A DNA stretch of 64,000 nt from Agarivorans aestuarii (GCF_019670125.1 NZ_AP023033.1:1434501-1498500), one strand, 5' to 3'. Shown: positions 32,269 to 42,242, numbered from the stretch's first letter. Numbers and translations are program-made. The notes: a model not told the origin generated them from the letters alone.

Positions 32269-34932
32269 TTAAGCTTTAGCTTTAGTCGCTTTTTTTGCTG
32301 GTGCTTTTTTAGCAGCAGCAGCTTCGCGTTCTTCTGCTTCTACGTACGGGCGGCCGTAGTAAGAATCAAGTAGAACTTGCTTAAGCTCAGCGATTAATGG
32401 GTAACGTGGGTTAGCACCAGTACACTGGTCATCAAACGCGTCAACCGCTAGCTCGTCAACTTTAGCCAAGAAGTCTGCTTCGTTTACACCAGCAGCTTGA
32501 ATTGATAATGGAATATCAATTTCAACTTTAAGCTCGTCTAACCAAGTTAACAATGCGTTTAGCTTGTCTTCAGTGTTACCTTCACGGAAACCTAAGTGCT
32601 CAGCAACTTCAGCGTAACGAGCACGTGCTTTAGGACGGTCGTACTGAGAGAACGCAGTTTGTTTAGTTGGCGTGTTAGTTGCGTTGTAACGAATAACGTT
32701 AGTTAGCAATAATGCGTTAGCTAAACCGTGTGGTACGTGGAACTCAGCACCTAGTTTGTGAGCCATTGAGTGACAAACACCTAGGAAAGAGTTAGCAAAC
32801 GCGATACCAGCGATAGTAGCAGCATTGTGTACTTTCTCACGAGCTACAGGGTCAGCTTTACCGTTTTTGTAAGAGCTTGGTAAGTATTCTTTAAGCATCT
32901 TAAGCGCTTGTAGAGCTTGACCGTCTGAGTATTCGTTCGCTAGAACAGAAACGTAAGCTTCCATAGCGTGAGTAACCGCATCGTAACCACCGAAGGCACA
33001 TAGTGACTTAGGCATATCCATTACTAGGTTAGCATCAACAACAGCCATGTTAGGCGTTAGTTCGTAATCAGCTAATGGGTACTTCTGGCCAGTCTTATCG
33101 TCAGTTACAACAGCAAAAGGTGTTACTTCTGAACCCGTACCTGAAGTAGTAGTAATACATACTAGCTCAGCTTTTGAACCCATTTTAGGGAACTTGTAAA
33201 TACGTTTACGGATGTCCATAAAGCGCATTGATAGGTCTTCGAAATCAGTTTCTGGGTGCTCGTACATTACCCACATGATTTTCGCAGCGTCCATCGGAGA
33301 ACCACCACCAACAGCAAGAATTACGTCTGGCTGGTAGTTGTGACAAGCTTGTGCGCCTTTCTCAACAATAGACAGAGTAGGATCGGCTTCTACGTCGTGG
33401 AATACTTCCACTTCCATACCTTTGTCTTTAAGGATGGCACGTAGGTCGTCTATGTAACCGTTGTTGAATAGGAAGTTATCAGTAACAACCATTGCACGTT
33501 TCTTGCCGTCTAGGTCGTCCATTGCGATTGGTAATGAACCACGACGGAAGTAGATTGACTTAGGTAGTTTATGCCACAACATGTTCTCAGCTCGCTTCGC
33601 AACAATTTTCTTATTGATTAGGTGTTTTGGACCCACGTTTTCAGAAATCGCGTTACCACCCCATGAACCACAACCTAGAGTTAGAGAAGGTGCTAGTTCG
33701 AAGTTGTAAAGGTCACCAATACCACCGTGTGAAGAAGGGGTATTCACAAGAATACGAGCAGTCTTCATTTTGTCGCCAAAGTAAGCGATACGGTCAGCGT
33801 TAGCATCTTGGTCAGTGTAAAGTACAGACGTGTGACCAACACCACCGATGTCTAACACGATGCCAGCTTGGCGAACCGCGTCTTCAAAGTCTTTCGCTTT
33901 GAACACACCTAGAGTAGGAGATAGTTTCTCGTGAGCAAACTCGTCATCGTAAGACGCTTCTAAGCCTTCACCGATAAGGATTTTAGTTGCTTTTGGTACT
34001 GTTACACCAGCTAGCTCAGCAATTTTGTATGCTGGTTGGCCAACGATTTTCGCGTTAAGCGCACCGTTGATTAGCAATACTTTACGTACTTTATCTGCGT
34101 CAGACTTGCTTAGTACTGCTGCACCGTATTTCGCAAAACGTGCCATTACTTCGTCGTACTTAGATTCAACGATGATAGCCGCTTGCTCAGAAGCACAGAT
34201 AACGCCGTTATCAAAAGTCTTAGACATTAAGATAGAAGATACAGCACGTTTAACATCTGCAGTTTCATCAATAACTACCGGCGTGTTACCAGCACCAACG
34301 CCAATTGCAGGCTTACCAGAAGAGTAAGCTGCTTTAACCATGCCTGGACCACCAGTTGCAAGGATAAGAGAAATGTCGTCGTGCTTCATTAATGCGTTAG
34401 ACAATTCAACAGAAGGAGTATCAATCCAGCCAATGATGTCTTTAGGCGCACCAGCTTTAATTGCAGCGTCTAATACTAATTGAGCCGCAAAGTTGGTTGA
34501 GTTCTTGGCACGTGGGTGCGGAGAGAAGATACAACCGTTACGCGTTTTAAGGCTGATTAGCGCTTTAAAGATAGCGGTAGAAGTTGGGTTAGTGGTTGGA
34601 ACGATTGCACAAACAATGCCTACTGGCTCAGCGATAGTAATAGTACCGCCTTCGTCGTTACGTTCGATAACGCCACAAGTTAAAGTATCTTTGTATTTGT
34701 TATAAATGAACTCAGAAGCAAAGTGGTTTTTGATCACTTTATCTTCCATTATGCCCATGCCAGACTCTTCAGCCGCCATACGAGCTAGTTCAATACGTGC
34801 TGTAGAAGCAGCGAGTGACGCGGCGCGGAAAATTTTGTCCACTTGTTCTTGGTCGTAAGATGCAAATTCAGCTTGCGCTGCCTTTACTCGAGCAACCATT
34901 GCGTTTAACTCATCAATATTACCTACAGGCAT
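32269..34932 (-). CDS. adhE: Bifunctional acetaldehyde-CoA / alcohol dehydrogenase
   Basis: Protein of 887 residues that reduces acetyl-CoA to acetaldehyde and then to ethanol, regenerating NAD in fermentation; AdhE proteins form spirosome filaments. The N-terminal aldehyde dehydrogenase half has GVGAGNTPVVID and the catalytic Cys in NGVICASEQAA. The C-terminal iron-dependent half has GGGSPMDAAK and the metal-binding HSMAHKLGAEFHVPHG. A tail of about 15 Lys/Ala residues ends the protein. GAGGAGAACAGG precedes the ATG. Its product complements pflB at the left of the window, and both have FNR-like promoters. Confidence 0.97.
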   Translation of the reverse strand: MPVGNIDELNAMVARVKAAQAEFASYDQEQVDKIFRAASLAASTARIELARMAAEESGMGIMEDKVIKNHFASEFIYNKYKDTLTCGVIERNDEGGTITIAEPVGIVCAIVPTTNPTSTAIFKALISLKTRNGCIFSPHPRAKNSTNFAAQLVLDAAIKAGAPKDIIGWIDTPSVELSNALMKHDDISLILATGGPGMVKAAYSSGKPAIGVGAGNTPVVIDETADVKRAVSSILMSKTFDNGVICASEQAAIIVESKYDEVMARFAKYGAAVLSKSDADKVRKVLLINGALNAKIVGQPAYKIAELAGVTVPKATKILIGEGLEASYDDEFAHEKLSPTLGVFKAKDFEDAVRQAGIVLDIGGVGHTSVLYTDQDANADRIAYFGDKMKTARILVNTPSSHGGIGDLYNFELAPSLTLGCGSWGGNAISENVGPKHLINKKIVAKRAENMLWHKLPKSIYFRRGSLPIAMDDLDGKKRAMVVTDNFLFNNGYIDDLRAILKDKGMEVEVFHDVEADPTLSIVEKGAQACHNYQPDVILAVGGGSPMDAAKIMWVMYEHPETDFEDLSMRFMDIRKRIYKFPKMGSKAELVCITTTSGTGSEVTPFAVVTDDKTGQKYPLADYELTPNMAVVDANLVMDMPKSLCAFGGYDAVTHAMEAYVSVLANEYSDGQALQALKMLKEYLPSSYKNGKADPVAREKVHNAATIAGIAFANSFLGVCHSMAHKLGAEFHVPHGLANALLLTNVIRYNATNTPTKQTAFSQYDRPKARARYAEVAEHLGFREGNTEDKLNALLTWLDELKVEIDIPLSIQAAGVNEADFLAKVDELAVDAFDDQCTGANPRYPLIAELKQVLLDSYYGRPYVEAEEREAAAAKKAPAKKATKAKA

Positions 34933-35047
34933 CCTGTTCTCCTCATTTAAACTAAAACTAATTAGTAAACCGATACTGTTTTATTTATCCGTAAATCGAG
35001 GGCCGTTACAGCCGCTTTAGTGGTTTAGTAATTAACTTTCACCAGCG

Positions 35048-35088
35048 ATTATAATAGCCCTTTAGTGGTACCACTTGATCCAGATCAT
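35048..35088 (-). promoter_or_regulatory. FNR-like class II promoter of adhE
   Basis: An FNR-like box, TTGAT-CCAG-ATCAT (35075-35088, one mismatch), is followed on the minus strand by a consensus -10 hexamer TATAAT at 35053-35048. A start near 35041 puts the box centre at about -41, the class II position. The leader would be about 110 nt. Geometry matches the box and hexamer of the permease-pflB operon. Confidence 0.7.
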
Positions 35089-35204
35089 GTGTTGCTAAGT
35101 TACAAATGTAAAAAAATCACTAAATAATTACAGCTTTATTTAGTAATTGGTGTAATTTTTGAACAGTTGTTGTAATTTTTACCATATTCTTTTGTAATAC
35201 AAAA

Positions 35205-35225
35205 GGCTTAAAGCTAAAGGTAAGC
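35205..35225. promoter_or_regulatory. Upstream block shared with the pflB operon
   Basis: GGCTTAAAGC-N3-AGGTAAGC, identical to 4306-4326 except for the three spacer bases, lies 116 bp upstream of the adhE FNR-like box. Several TGTAATTTTT stretches (35151-35182) lie between it and the box. The rest of the 560-bp region between adhE and oppA is AT-rich and non-coding and must also hold the oppA promoter, which I cannot place with confidence. Confidence 0.5.
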
Positions 35226-35493
35226 TGACGATTACTGATCATTATTAACAATTTATTAGAGGTTAGCTTAACCTAGTGGTTTAACAATAAAAATCTATTT
35301 GTTTTCGAGAATAATCGCGCTGATCGAGCTGTGAAAGGTAACTTATTATTTGTTGTTTTTTAAATTCGGGTGTAGCATCTGGCGTTGATATGCGTTTTAT
35401 TAGAATATTGTACTGATTTAATATTCATGTAAAGTGAATGGAAATTTCACAAACGGCCTATTTATAGCCAAATGTGTCAATATGGAGATGAAA

Positions 35494-37122
35494 ATGAAAA
35501 CTGCTAAAACTTTAGCTGCCAGCCTAGTTAGTGCTGCTATCCTGAGTTCTTTCACCACTGCCTCTTTTGCTGCTGATGTTCCAGCTGGCGTTAAACTTGC
35601 CCCTGTACAGGAATTAGTACGTGGTAACGGCACCGAGCCTGCTTCTTTAGACCCTCACAAAACCGAAGGTGTGCCAGAATCCAACGTGATTCGTGAACTA
35701 CTTGAAGGTTTAGTAAACCAAGACGGCGATGGCAACTTAGTACCTGGCGTAGCAGAATCTTGGGAAACTGAAGATAACCTTACCTTCGTATTTCACCTTC
35801 GCAAAGATGCAAAATGGTCTAATGGCGATGCATTAACCGCCCACGATTTTGAATATAGTTTCAAACGCGCGGTTGATCCAAAAACCGCAGCGCCTTATTC
35901 GTGGTATCTAGAAATGACCACCATGGTAAATGCTGCAGACATTATCAATGGTAAGAAAGACGCCTCTGAATTAGCAGTTAAAGCTCTTGATGACTACACC
36001 TTAGAAATTAAACTAGAGCAAGCCCTGCCATACTTTGTTGCGATGACGTCGCACACAACGCTGAAGCCAGTGCACAAAGCTACTGTTGAAAAGTTTGGCG
36101 ATAAGTGGACTTTACCAGCGAATTTTGTGGGTAACGGTGCTTACAAAGTAGCTGAATGGGTAGTGAATGAAAAAATCGTTATGGAGCGTAACGAAAACTA
36201 CTGGGATAACGACAAAACCGTTATCAACAAAGTGACTTACCTACCAATTGAAAACCAAGTTACTGACATGAACCGCTTCCTAGCGGGCGAAATTGACATG
36301 ACTTACGAAATGGCTAACGAGCACTTTAAGCGCATGCAAAAAGAGCAGCCAGATTCGTTAAAAGTAACGCCTTACTTATGTTCTTACTACTACGGCTTTA
36401 ACAACAAAAAAGCACCATTTGATGATGTTCGCGTACGTAAAGCGTTGTCTTACGCCATTGACCGTGACGCAGTAGCTAAGTTTATCGTGGGTAAAGGTGA
36501 GCTACCTGCTTACAACTTTGCACACCAAAAAGTGGCTGGCCTACAAGTAGATACCCCAGATTACGCTACTTGGTCGCAAAAAGAGCGTAATGCAAAAGCT
36601 GCTGAGCTACTAGCCGAAGTAGGTTACGGTAAAGACAAACCGTTAGAGTTTACCTTGTTGTACAACACCAGTGAAAACCACAAGAAGATCGCTATTGCAG
36701 TAGCTTCTATGTGGAAGAAAACCCTTGGTGTCAAAGTAAACCTAGAAAACCAAGAATGGAAAACCTTCCTAGATAACCGCCGTAACGGTAACTACGATGT
36801 AACCCGTGCCGGCTGGTGTGGTGATTACAACGAAGCCTCAACCTTCCTATCGTTAATGCAGAGCAACAACGGTAATAACGATCAGTTCTACAACAGCCCA
36901 GCTTATGATGGCTTTATGAATGCAGCTATGACAGCGGTTGATGATGCTGTTCGTGGCGATAACTACCGCCAAGCAGAGGCACAACTTGCTCAAGACATGC
37001 CGCTTGCTCCAATCTACCACTACGTAAATGCGCGTTTGGTTAAGCCAACAGTTGGTGGCTACCCAATGAACAACGCCGAAGACAAAATTTACACTAAAGA
37101 TCTATACATTATTGCCAAATAG
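35494..37122 (+). CDS. oppA: Oligopeptide-binding protein of the Opp ABC transporter
   Basis: Periplasmic SBP_bac_5 protein of 542 residues. The signal peptide (about 1-26, MKTAKTLAASL... ending in SFAAD) is followed by GNGTEPASLDPHKTEGVPES and LLEGLVNQDGDGNLVPG, standard OppA landmarks, and the C-terminal APIYHYVNARLVKP. It captures peptides for import. The ATG at 35494 is chosen for its GGAG site; the in-frame Mets upstream would spoil the signal peptide. It is first in oppABCDF, with a hairpin behind it that may reduce downstream transcription. Confidence 0.95.
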   Translation: MKTAKTLAASLVSAAILSSFTTASFAADVPAGVKLAPVQELVRGNGTEPASLDPHKTEGVPESNVIRELLEGLVNQDGDGNLVPGVAESWETEDNLTFVFHLRKDAKWSNGDALTAHDFEYSFKRAVDPKTAAPYSWYLEMTTMVNAADIINGKKDASELAVKALDDYTLEIKLEQALPYFVAMTSHTTLKPVHKATVEKFGDKWTLPANFVGNGAYKVAEWVVNEKIVMERNENYWDNDKTVINKVTYLPIENQVTDMNRFLAGEIDMTYEMANEHFKRMQKEQPDSLKVTPYLCSYYYGFNNKKAPFDDVRVRKALSYAIDRDAVAKFIVGKGELPAYNFAHQKVAGLQVDTPDYATWSQKERNAKAAELLAEVGYGKDKPLEFTLLYNTSENHKKIAIAVASMWKKTLGVKVNLENQEWKTFLDNRRNGNYDVTRAGWCGDYNEASTFLSLMQSNNGNNDQFYNSPAYDGFMNAAMTAVDDAVRGDNYRQAEAQLAQDMPLAPIYHYVNARLVKPTVGGYPMNNAEDKIYTKDLYIIAK

Positions 37123-37137
37123 TTGATGGTCTTTTGT

Positions 37138-37168
37138 AAGGCACCTTATGCTTAAGGTGCCTTATTTT
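37138..37168 (+). terminator. Hairpin between oppA and oppB, partial terminator
   Basis: AAGGCACCTTA and TAAGGTGCCTT form a perfect 11-bp stem with a TGCT loop, followed by ATTTTGTTG. It probably ends most oppA transcripts while letting some read into oppBCDF. Confidence 0.75.
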
Positions 37169-37221
37169 GTTGTTAGCTACGCTAATTCAATTACAGCAAT
37201 AAACATAAGCTGGAAAATCGA

Positions 37222-38142
37222 ATGATTAAGTTCATCTTAAAACGAATGCTAGAAGCAATACCTACGCTATTGGTATTGATTACTATCACCTTCTTTATGA
37301 TGCGTTTTGCCCCGGGAAGTCCATTCTCTGGTGAGCGCTCACTTCCGCCTGAAGTCTTAGCCAATATCGAGGCTAAGTACGGTTTGGATAAACCAGTACT
37401 GGAGCAATACTTCTCCTACTTAGGCAACTTGGCACAAGGCGATCTTGGGCCATCATTTAAATACAAAGACTACACCGTGAATGAACTTGTGGCGCAAGCC
37501 CTGCCGGTGTCAGCAAAAATTGGCTCTATTGCCTTTATCTTTACAGTGTTGATGGGGGTGTCTGTAGGCACGCTAGCAGCACTAAAACAAAACACCTGGA
37601 TGGACTTTAGCATTATGTCCACGGCAATGGCCGGGGTGGTGATGCCCTCCTTTGTGTTAGCGCCCACCTTGGTTTATATCTTTGCAATTAAGTTGCAATG
37701 GTTACCCGCAGGTGGCTGGAATGGGGGGCAGTGGCAATACATCATTCTACCCATGTTAGGTATGTCGTTGCTTTACGTGGCCTCGTTTGCGCGGATTATG
37801 CGCGGTAGCATGATTGAAGTATTAAGCTCCAATTTTATCCGCACCGCCAAAGCCAAAGGTTTGCCATATCGCTACATTATTGTCCGCCATGCGCTGCGCC
37901 CAGCTTTACTGCCCGTAGTATCTTACATGGGCCCAGCCTTTGTGGGCATTATTACCGGCTCGGTGGTGATTGAGACCATTTTTGGCTTACCAGGTTTTGG
38001 TAAGTTGTTTGTGAATGGCGCACTTAACCGCGACTACTCTTTAGTATTGGGTTTAACCATTCTAATCGGTAGTTTTACTATTATTTTCAATGCGATTGTA
38101 GACATCTTGTATGCCTTCATCGACCCGAAAATTCGCTACTAA
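37222..38142 (+). CDS. oppB: Oligopeptide ABC transporter permease
   Basis: Inner-membrane permease of 306 residues with about six helices. The N-terminal RMLEAIPTLLVLITITFFMMRFAPG, the RTAKAKGLPYRYIIVRHALRPA coupling loop and the end AFIDPKIRY are characteristic of OppB. It pairs with OppC and lies 99 bp after oppA. Confidence 0.96.
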   Translation: MIKFILKRMLEAIPTLLVLITITFFMMRFAPGSPFSGERSLPPEVLANIEAKYGLDKPVLEQYFSYLGNLAQGDLGPSFKYKDYTVNELVAQALPVSAKIGSIAFIFTVLMGVSVGTLAALKQNTWMDFSIMSTAMAGVVMPSFVLAPTLVYIFAIKLQWLPAGGWNGGQWQYIILPMLGMSLLYVASFARIMRGSMIEVLSSNFIRTAKAKGLPYRYIIVRHALRPALLPVVSYMGPAFVGIITGSVVIETIFGLPGFGKLFVNGALNRDYSLVLGLTILIGSFTIIFNAIVDILYAFIDPKIRY

Positions 38143-38152
38143 GGAGGCTGCC

Positions 38153-39061
38153 ATGTTAGATAATAAACAGAACAGCGACGCTATTAGCGAATTCGCAGAT
38201 AAGTTAGAAATTGAAGGTCGCAGCTTGTGGCAAGATGCGCGAATGCGCTTCATGCGTAACCGCGCAGCGATGGTAAGTTTAGGCATATTGGTATTCATCA
38301 CTTTGCTAGTGATGTTTGGCTCTCATCTTAGTGAGTTTGCCTTTGACGACACTGACTGGGGTGCCATGCACCATGGACCATCTATTGAAAGTGGCCACTA
38401 TTTTGGCACCGACTCTTTAGGTCGAGATATGTTTGTTCGTACCTTGTTGGGCGGACAAATCTCGTTGCTGGTAGGTGTGATGGGCGCTTTTGTCGCGGTA
38501 CTTATTGGTACGCTGTATGGCGCTACTTCGGGCTTTTTAGGCGGCACAGTAGACAGAGTAATGATGCGTTTGCTAGAGATCCTCTACGGCATTCCATTCA
38601 TGTTTTTTGTAATTTTGCTGGTGACCTTTTTTGGCCGCAATATTTTCTTGGTGTTTGTTGCCATTGGCGCAGTGTCTTGGTTAGACATGGCGCGTATTGT
38701 TCGTGGTCAAACCTTAAGTCTTAAAAACAAAGAGTTTATTGAAGCGGCCGAAGTGTGTGGGGTATCCAAATGGAAAATTATTACTCGCCATATTGTGCCT
38801 AATGTATTAGGTATTGTTGCGGTATATGCCACGCTGCTAGTACCACAAATGATTCTTACAGAATCGTTTCTAAGCTTCTTAGGTTTAGGTGTACAAGAGC
38901 CAATGACCTCGTGGGGAGCCTTGTTGCAAGACGGCTCACAAACCATGGAAATTGCCATTTGGCAGCTATTATATCCAGCTGCATTTATGGTGGTCACACT
39001 GTTTAGTTTTAACTATGTAGGCGACGGTTTACGTGATGCCTTAGATCCAAAAGATCGCTAA
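38153..39061 (+). CDS. oppC: Oligopeptide ABC transporter permease
   Basis: Inner-membrane permease of 302 residues. A cytoplasmic N-terminus of about 45 residues (GRSLWQDARMRFMRNRAAMVSL) precedes six helices; HYFGTDSLGRDMFVRTLLGG and the coupling loop EAAEVCGVSKWKIITRHIVPN identify OppC. AAGGAGG precedes the ATG at 38153; the longer in-frame start within oppB is not needed. It lies 10 bp after oppB. Confidence 0.96.
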   Translation: MLDNKQNSDAISEFADKLEIEGRSLWQDARMRFMRNRAAMVSLGILVFITLLVMFGSHLSEFAFDDTDWGAMHHGPSIESGHYFGTDSLGRDMFVRTLLGGQISLLVGVMGAFVAVLIGTLYGATSGFLGGTVDRVMMRLLEILYGIPFMFFVILLVTFFGRNIFLVFVAIGAVSWLDMARIVRGQTLSLKNKEFIEAAEVCGVSKWKIITRHIVPNVLGIVAVYATLLVPQMILTESFLSFLGLGVQEPMTSWGALLQDGSQTMEIAIWQLLYPAAFMVVTLFSFNYVGDGLRDALDPKDR

Positions 39062-39076
39062 GGCTGGGGCAGAGTA

Positions 39077-40051
39077 ATGAGTTTATTAAATGTGAAAGAC
39101 CTTCGTGTAGAGTTTTCTACCCCCGAAGGCAGCGTAACCGCAGTGAACGATTTAACTTTTTCACTGGAAGCAGGGCAAACCTTGGGTATTGTTGGTGAAT
39201 CAGGTTCAGGTAAAAGCCAAACCGCTTTTGCCTTAATGGGCTTACTGGCAAAAAACGGTACTATTAGCGGCGAAGCTTTGTTTAACGGCCAGCAGGTACT
39301 TAACTTACCAGAGCAACAGCTAAACGCCATACGCGCCGAGAAAATCTCGATGATTTTCCAAGATCCAATGACTTCGCTAAACCCCTACATGAAAGTCGGT
39401 GAGCAGTTAAAAGAGGTATTGCGTTTACACAAGGGCATGAGCAATCGTGAAGCCCATGTTGAAGCCGTGCGTATGCTGGACGCAGTTAAAATGCCAGAAG
39501 CTGAAAAGCGCATGGCCATGTATCCGCACGAGTTTTCTGGTGGTATGCGCCAGCGAGTAATGATTGCCATGGCCTTGTTGTGTAAGCCGCAGCTATTAAT
39601 TGCCGACGAGCCAACCACTGCTTTAGATGTAACCGTGCAAGCGCAAATCATGACTTTGCTTAACGAGCTTAAAAGTGAGTTTAATACCGCTATTATTATG
39701 ATTACCCACGATCTGGGTGTAGTAGCAGGTATTTGTGACAAAGTATTGGTGATGTACGCAGGCCGCACCATGGAATACGGCACTGCTAAAGATGTATTTT
39801 ACCAACCAAGTCACCCTTATACCGAAGGCTTGCTCAAAGCTATTCCGCGTTTAGATACCGAAGGCGAAATATTACCTACTATTCCGGGTAATCCTCCTAA
39901 CTTGCTTAAGCTTCCACAGGGCTGTCCGTTCCAAGAACGTTGCCATAGAGTAAGCGATCACTGTCGCCAGCAAACACCTGAATTAAGCACTTTTGCTAAC
40001 GAGCGTCAGCGTGCTTGCCACAATGATTTCCACTTAAGCGGAGGCCAGTAA
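39077..40051 (+). CDS. oppD: Oligopeptide ABC transporter ATP-binding protein
   Basis: ATPase of 324 residues. Walker A GESGSGKS near 38-45, signature FSGGMRQRV near 156-164, Walker B LLIADEPTTALD, switch His in MITHDLGVV. The C-terminal oligopeptide/dipeptide extension holds the Cys cluster of the iron-sulfur type known in this group (GCPFQERCHRVSDHC and a later Cys in RACHND). It works as a heterodimer with OppF. Confidence 0.96.
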   Translation: MSLLNVKDLRVEFSTPEGSVTAVNDLTFSLEAGQTLGIVGESGSGKSQTAFALMGLLAKNGTISGEALFNGQQVLNLPEQQLNAIRAEKISMIFQDPMTSLNPYMKVGEQLKEVLRLHKGMSNREAHVEAVRMLDAVKMPEAEKRMAMYPHEFSGGMRQRVMIAMALLCKPQLLIADEPTTALDVTVQAQIMTLLNELKSEFNTAIIMITHDLGVVAGICDKVLVMYAGRTMEYGTAKDVFYQPSHPYTEGLLKAIPRLDTEGEILPTIPGNPPNLLKLPQGCPFQERCHRVSDHCRQQTPELSTFANERQRACHNDFHLSGGQ

Positions 40052-40052
40052 G

Positions 40053-41042
40053 ATGAGTGATAAAGCCTTATTGCTTGATGTGGTGGATTTAAAAGTCTAT
40101 TTCAAAATTAAGAACAACAAAGGTTTACCTTGGGCGCCTGCAGCTACTTTAAAAGCGGTAGACGGCGTATCACTAAAACTATATCAAGGTGAAACCTTGG
40201 GCGTTGTTGGTGAGTCTGGTTGTGGTAAATCTACTTTTGCTCGTGCGGTGATTGGCTTAGTGCCAGCCGAGGCCGGTAAAGTGGTGTGGTTAGGTCAAGA
40301 CTTAACTAGTTTGCCACACAAAAAACTGCGTGAAAAACGTAAAGAAATTCAGATGATCTTCCAAGATCCGCTGGCGTCTTTGAACCCGCGCATGACAGTA
40401 GGCGACATTATCGCCGAGCCCTTACAAACCTTTTACCCCAAACTGAGCAAAGCAGAAGTAAAGCAGCAAGTAAAAGAGATGATGACCAAAGTCGGATTAT
40501 TGCCTAACGTTATTAACCGTTATCCGCATGAGTTCTCTGGTGGTCAGTGTCAGCGTATTGGTATTGCGCGCGCCTTAATTCTAAAGCCTAAGATGATTAT
40601 CTGTGATGAGCCAGTATCTGCACTGGATGTATCGATCCAGGCGCAGGTGGTTAACCTACTTAAAGAGCTACAGGCGGAAATGGGCTTAAGCCTTATTTTC
40701 ATCGCTCACGACCTTTCGGTAGTTAAACACATCTCAGACAGAGTATTGGTAATGTACTTGGGTAACTCGGTTGAATTAGGCACGGCTAAGGCCTTGTTTG
40801 ATAAACCTACTCACCCATATACCAAAGCCTTAATGTCGGCGGTGCCTATTCCAGATCCAGATTTGGAGCGCAACAAAACCATCGAGTTGTTGGAAGGGGA
40901 TTTACCTTCTCCCATCAATCCGCCATCGGGCTGTGTATTCCGCACCCGTTGCCCCATTGCCACAGAGCAATGTGCTAACACTAAACCGGGTTTAGTGGGG
41001 AGTGATGAGCACTCGGTAAGCTGTTTACATACCTCTGTGTAG
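40053..41042 (+). CDS. oppF: Oligopeptide ABC transporter ATP-binding protein
   Basis: ATPase of 329 residues. Walker A GESGCGKST near 56-64, signature FSGGQCQRIG, Walker B MIICDEPVSALD, switch His in IAHDLSVVKH, and a C-terminal Cys-rich extension (GCVFRTRCPIATEQC). It starts one base after the oppD stop codon and closes the operon, which ends at a strong terminator. Confidence 0.96.
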   Translation: MSDKALLLDVVDLKVYFKIKNNKGLPWAPAATLKAVDGVSLKLYQGETLGVVGESGCGKSTFARAVIGLVPAEAGKVVWLGQDLTSLPHKKLREKRKEIQMIFQDPLASLNPRMTVGDIIAEPLQTFYPKLSKAEVKQQVKEMMTKVGLLPNVINRYPHEFSGGQCQRIGIARALILKPKMIICDEPVSALDVSIQAQVVNLLKELQAEMGLSLIFIAHDLSVVKHISDRVLVMYLGNSVELGTAKALFDKPTHPYTKALMSAVPIPDPDLERNKTIELLEGDLPSPINPPSGCVFRTRCPIATEQCANTKPGLVGSDEHSVSCLHTSV

Positions 41043-41061
41043 TTGCTTTAACTCGTTGATA

Positions 41062-41088
41062 AAAAGCCAGGCTAGCCCTGGCTTTTTT
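41062..41088 (+). terminator. Intrinsic terminator of the opp operon
   Basis: AAAAGCCAGG and CCTGGCTTTT form a 10-bp stem with a 5-nt loop, followed by more T. It lies 19 bp after the oppF stop and can also serve the convergent gene at 41137. Confidence 0.88.
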
Positions 41089-41136
41089 GTGAGTGGATTT
41101 TGTCCCTTAGTCTAGAGCAAGGCGAATCGCCAAAGC

Positions 41137-41619
41137 CTATTGAGCAGAACTGCTTGATTCGTATAGCCAAACCATCCGATCTAAAAACCACATTTTAGTT
41201 AAATAGATGTAGATGACGCCTTGCAATGTGAAGTTTAGGTTTAAGCTCCACAAGCCATAAATCAACACTAATCCACTTAAACACTGTAAGGTATTTAGGA
41301 TAATTACGGCCTTGGCGTGAGAGCGGGGAATAGGGTGCTGTTTGCGTTTCATTAATATCCGCTCGCCTAAAACCGCTTTGGCTGCCCAGTTGTCGTAATT
41401 CTTGGGTTTGGCAAATAAGGTTGGATTGAGCCATAGCCAAACCATAAGCATGGATATTGGAATTAGACAGTACCAGCCTATCCAAACTCGTGACCAAATG
41501 CTTAATATAATAAATGGCAGGGTTGCAAACCTGCTCCACACCGACCAAGGGTTGGCATGTTTCAGCCAGCTGTCATCGTTGGCTAAAAATAACTTCGATA
41601 TGGTTTTATCTAGTTCCAA
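41137..41619 (-). CDS. DUF6653-like membrane protein
   Basis: Protein of 160 residues with three to four hydrophobic segments and the aromatic-rich N-terminal pattern WLKHANPWSVWSRFATLP followed by WLNPTLFAKPKNYDNWAAK. It resembles the DUF6653 family as I recall it; function unknown. The start is a TTG at 41619 behind AGAGGGGG. It has no obvious operon partner. Confidence 0.72.
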   Translation of the reverse strand: MELDKTISKLFLANDDSWLKHANPWSVWSRFATLPFIILSIWSRVWIGWYCLIPISMLMVWLWLNPTLFAKPKNYDNWAAKAVLGERILMKRKQHPIPRSHAKAVIILNTLQCLSGLVLIYGLWSLNLNFTLQGVIYIYLTKMWFLDRMVWLYESSSSAQ

Positions 41620-41666
41620 GAAAACCCCCTCTAATATTCAGCTTGATTAAAACCAGACACCAAAAG

Positions 41667-42242
41667 CTAAGTCGGCTTTTCGTTACGAGCGAGTAAATCT
41701 AAGTATTTAGCAAAGCGCTTTTGTCTGGTTTCGGGCCTTTTAGCACTCAGCAAGCCGTGGGCAATAACATAGCGATTTGACTTAGTTAAGCTGGCAAAAA
41801 ACTGTTGCGCATTAGGCTCGAGCTCTAGCGCGGCGAGGAAGTCTTTGGGGACTTCCATTTCACTCACCGAATAGGCATTTTTCCACCTTCCATCAGCTTT
41901 AGCTGCATCAACATGTAACAAACCGAAGGGAGTCATTCGGCCTTCTTGAATTAAACGCTCGACATGCTGGCGGTTTCTTTTTGACCAGTTGCTACGAGGT
42001 TTTCTAGGTGTGATTCTTTGTAAATAACTCTGTTCATCAACAGACTTTTTAATCCCGTCAATCCAGCCCCAACACAAAGACTCAACCACTACATCATCCC
42101 AAGTAACACTTGGCGTGCCGGTGTGTTTTTTGAATATGTTTATCCATAGTTCACTTTCTGTGGCGTGATGTTCTTGAAGCCACTTACAGAGTTCCTGTGG
42201 CCTTGCAAAGCTGACTACTTTTTTCAAGTTTGGGTCTGGCAT
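41667..42242 (-). CDS. YdeI/OmpD-associated family protein
   Basis: Cytoplasmic protein of 191 residues with the family features VSFARPQELCKWLQEHHATE, WIDGIKKSVDEQSYLQRITPRKP and WSKRNRQHVERLIQEGRMTP, and the C-terminal RPETRQKRFAKYLDLLARNE. The family is called bacteriocin-protection or YdeI/OmpD-associated in databases; its biochemical role is unclear. It appears to be a single-gene unit. Confidence 0.88.
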   Translation of the reverse strand: MPDPNLKKVVSFARPQELCKWLQEHHATESELWINIFKKHTGTPSVTWDDVVVESLCWGWIDGIKKSVDEQSYLQRITPRKPRSNWSKRNRQHVERLIQEGRMTPFGLLHVDAAKADGRWKNAYSVSEMEVPKDFLAALELEPNAQQFFASLTKSNRYVIAHGLLSAKRPETRQKRFAKYLDLLARNEKPT

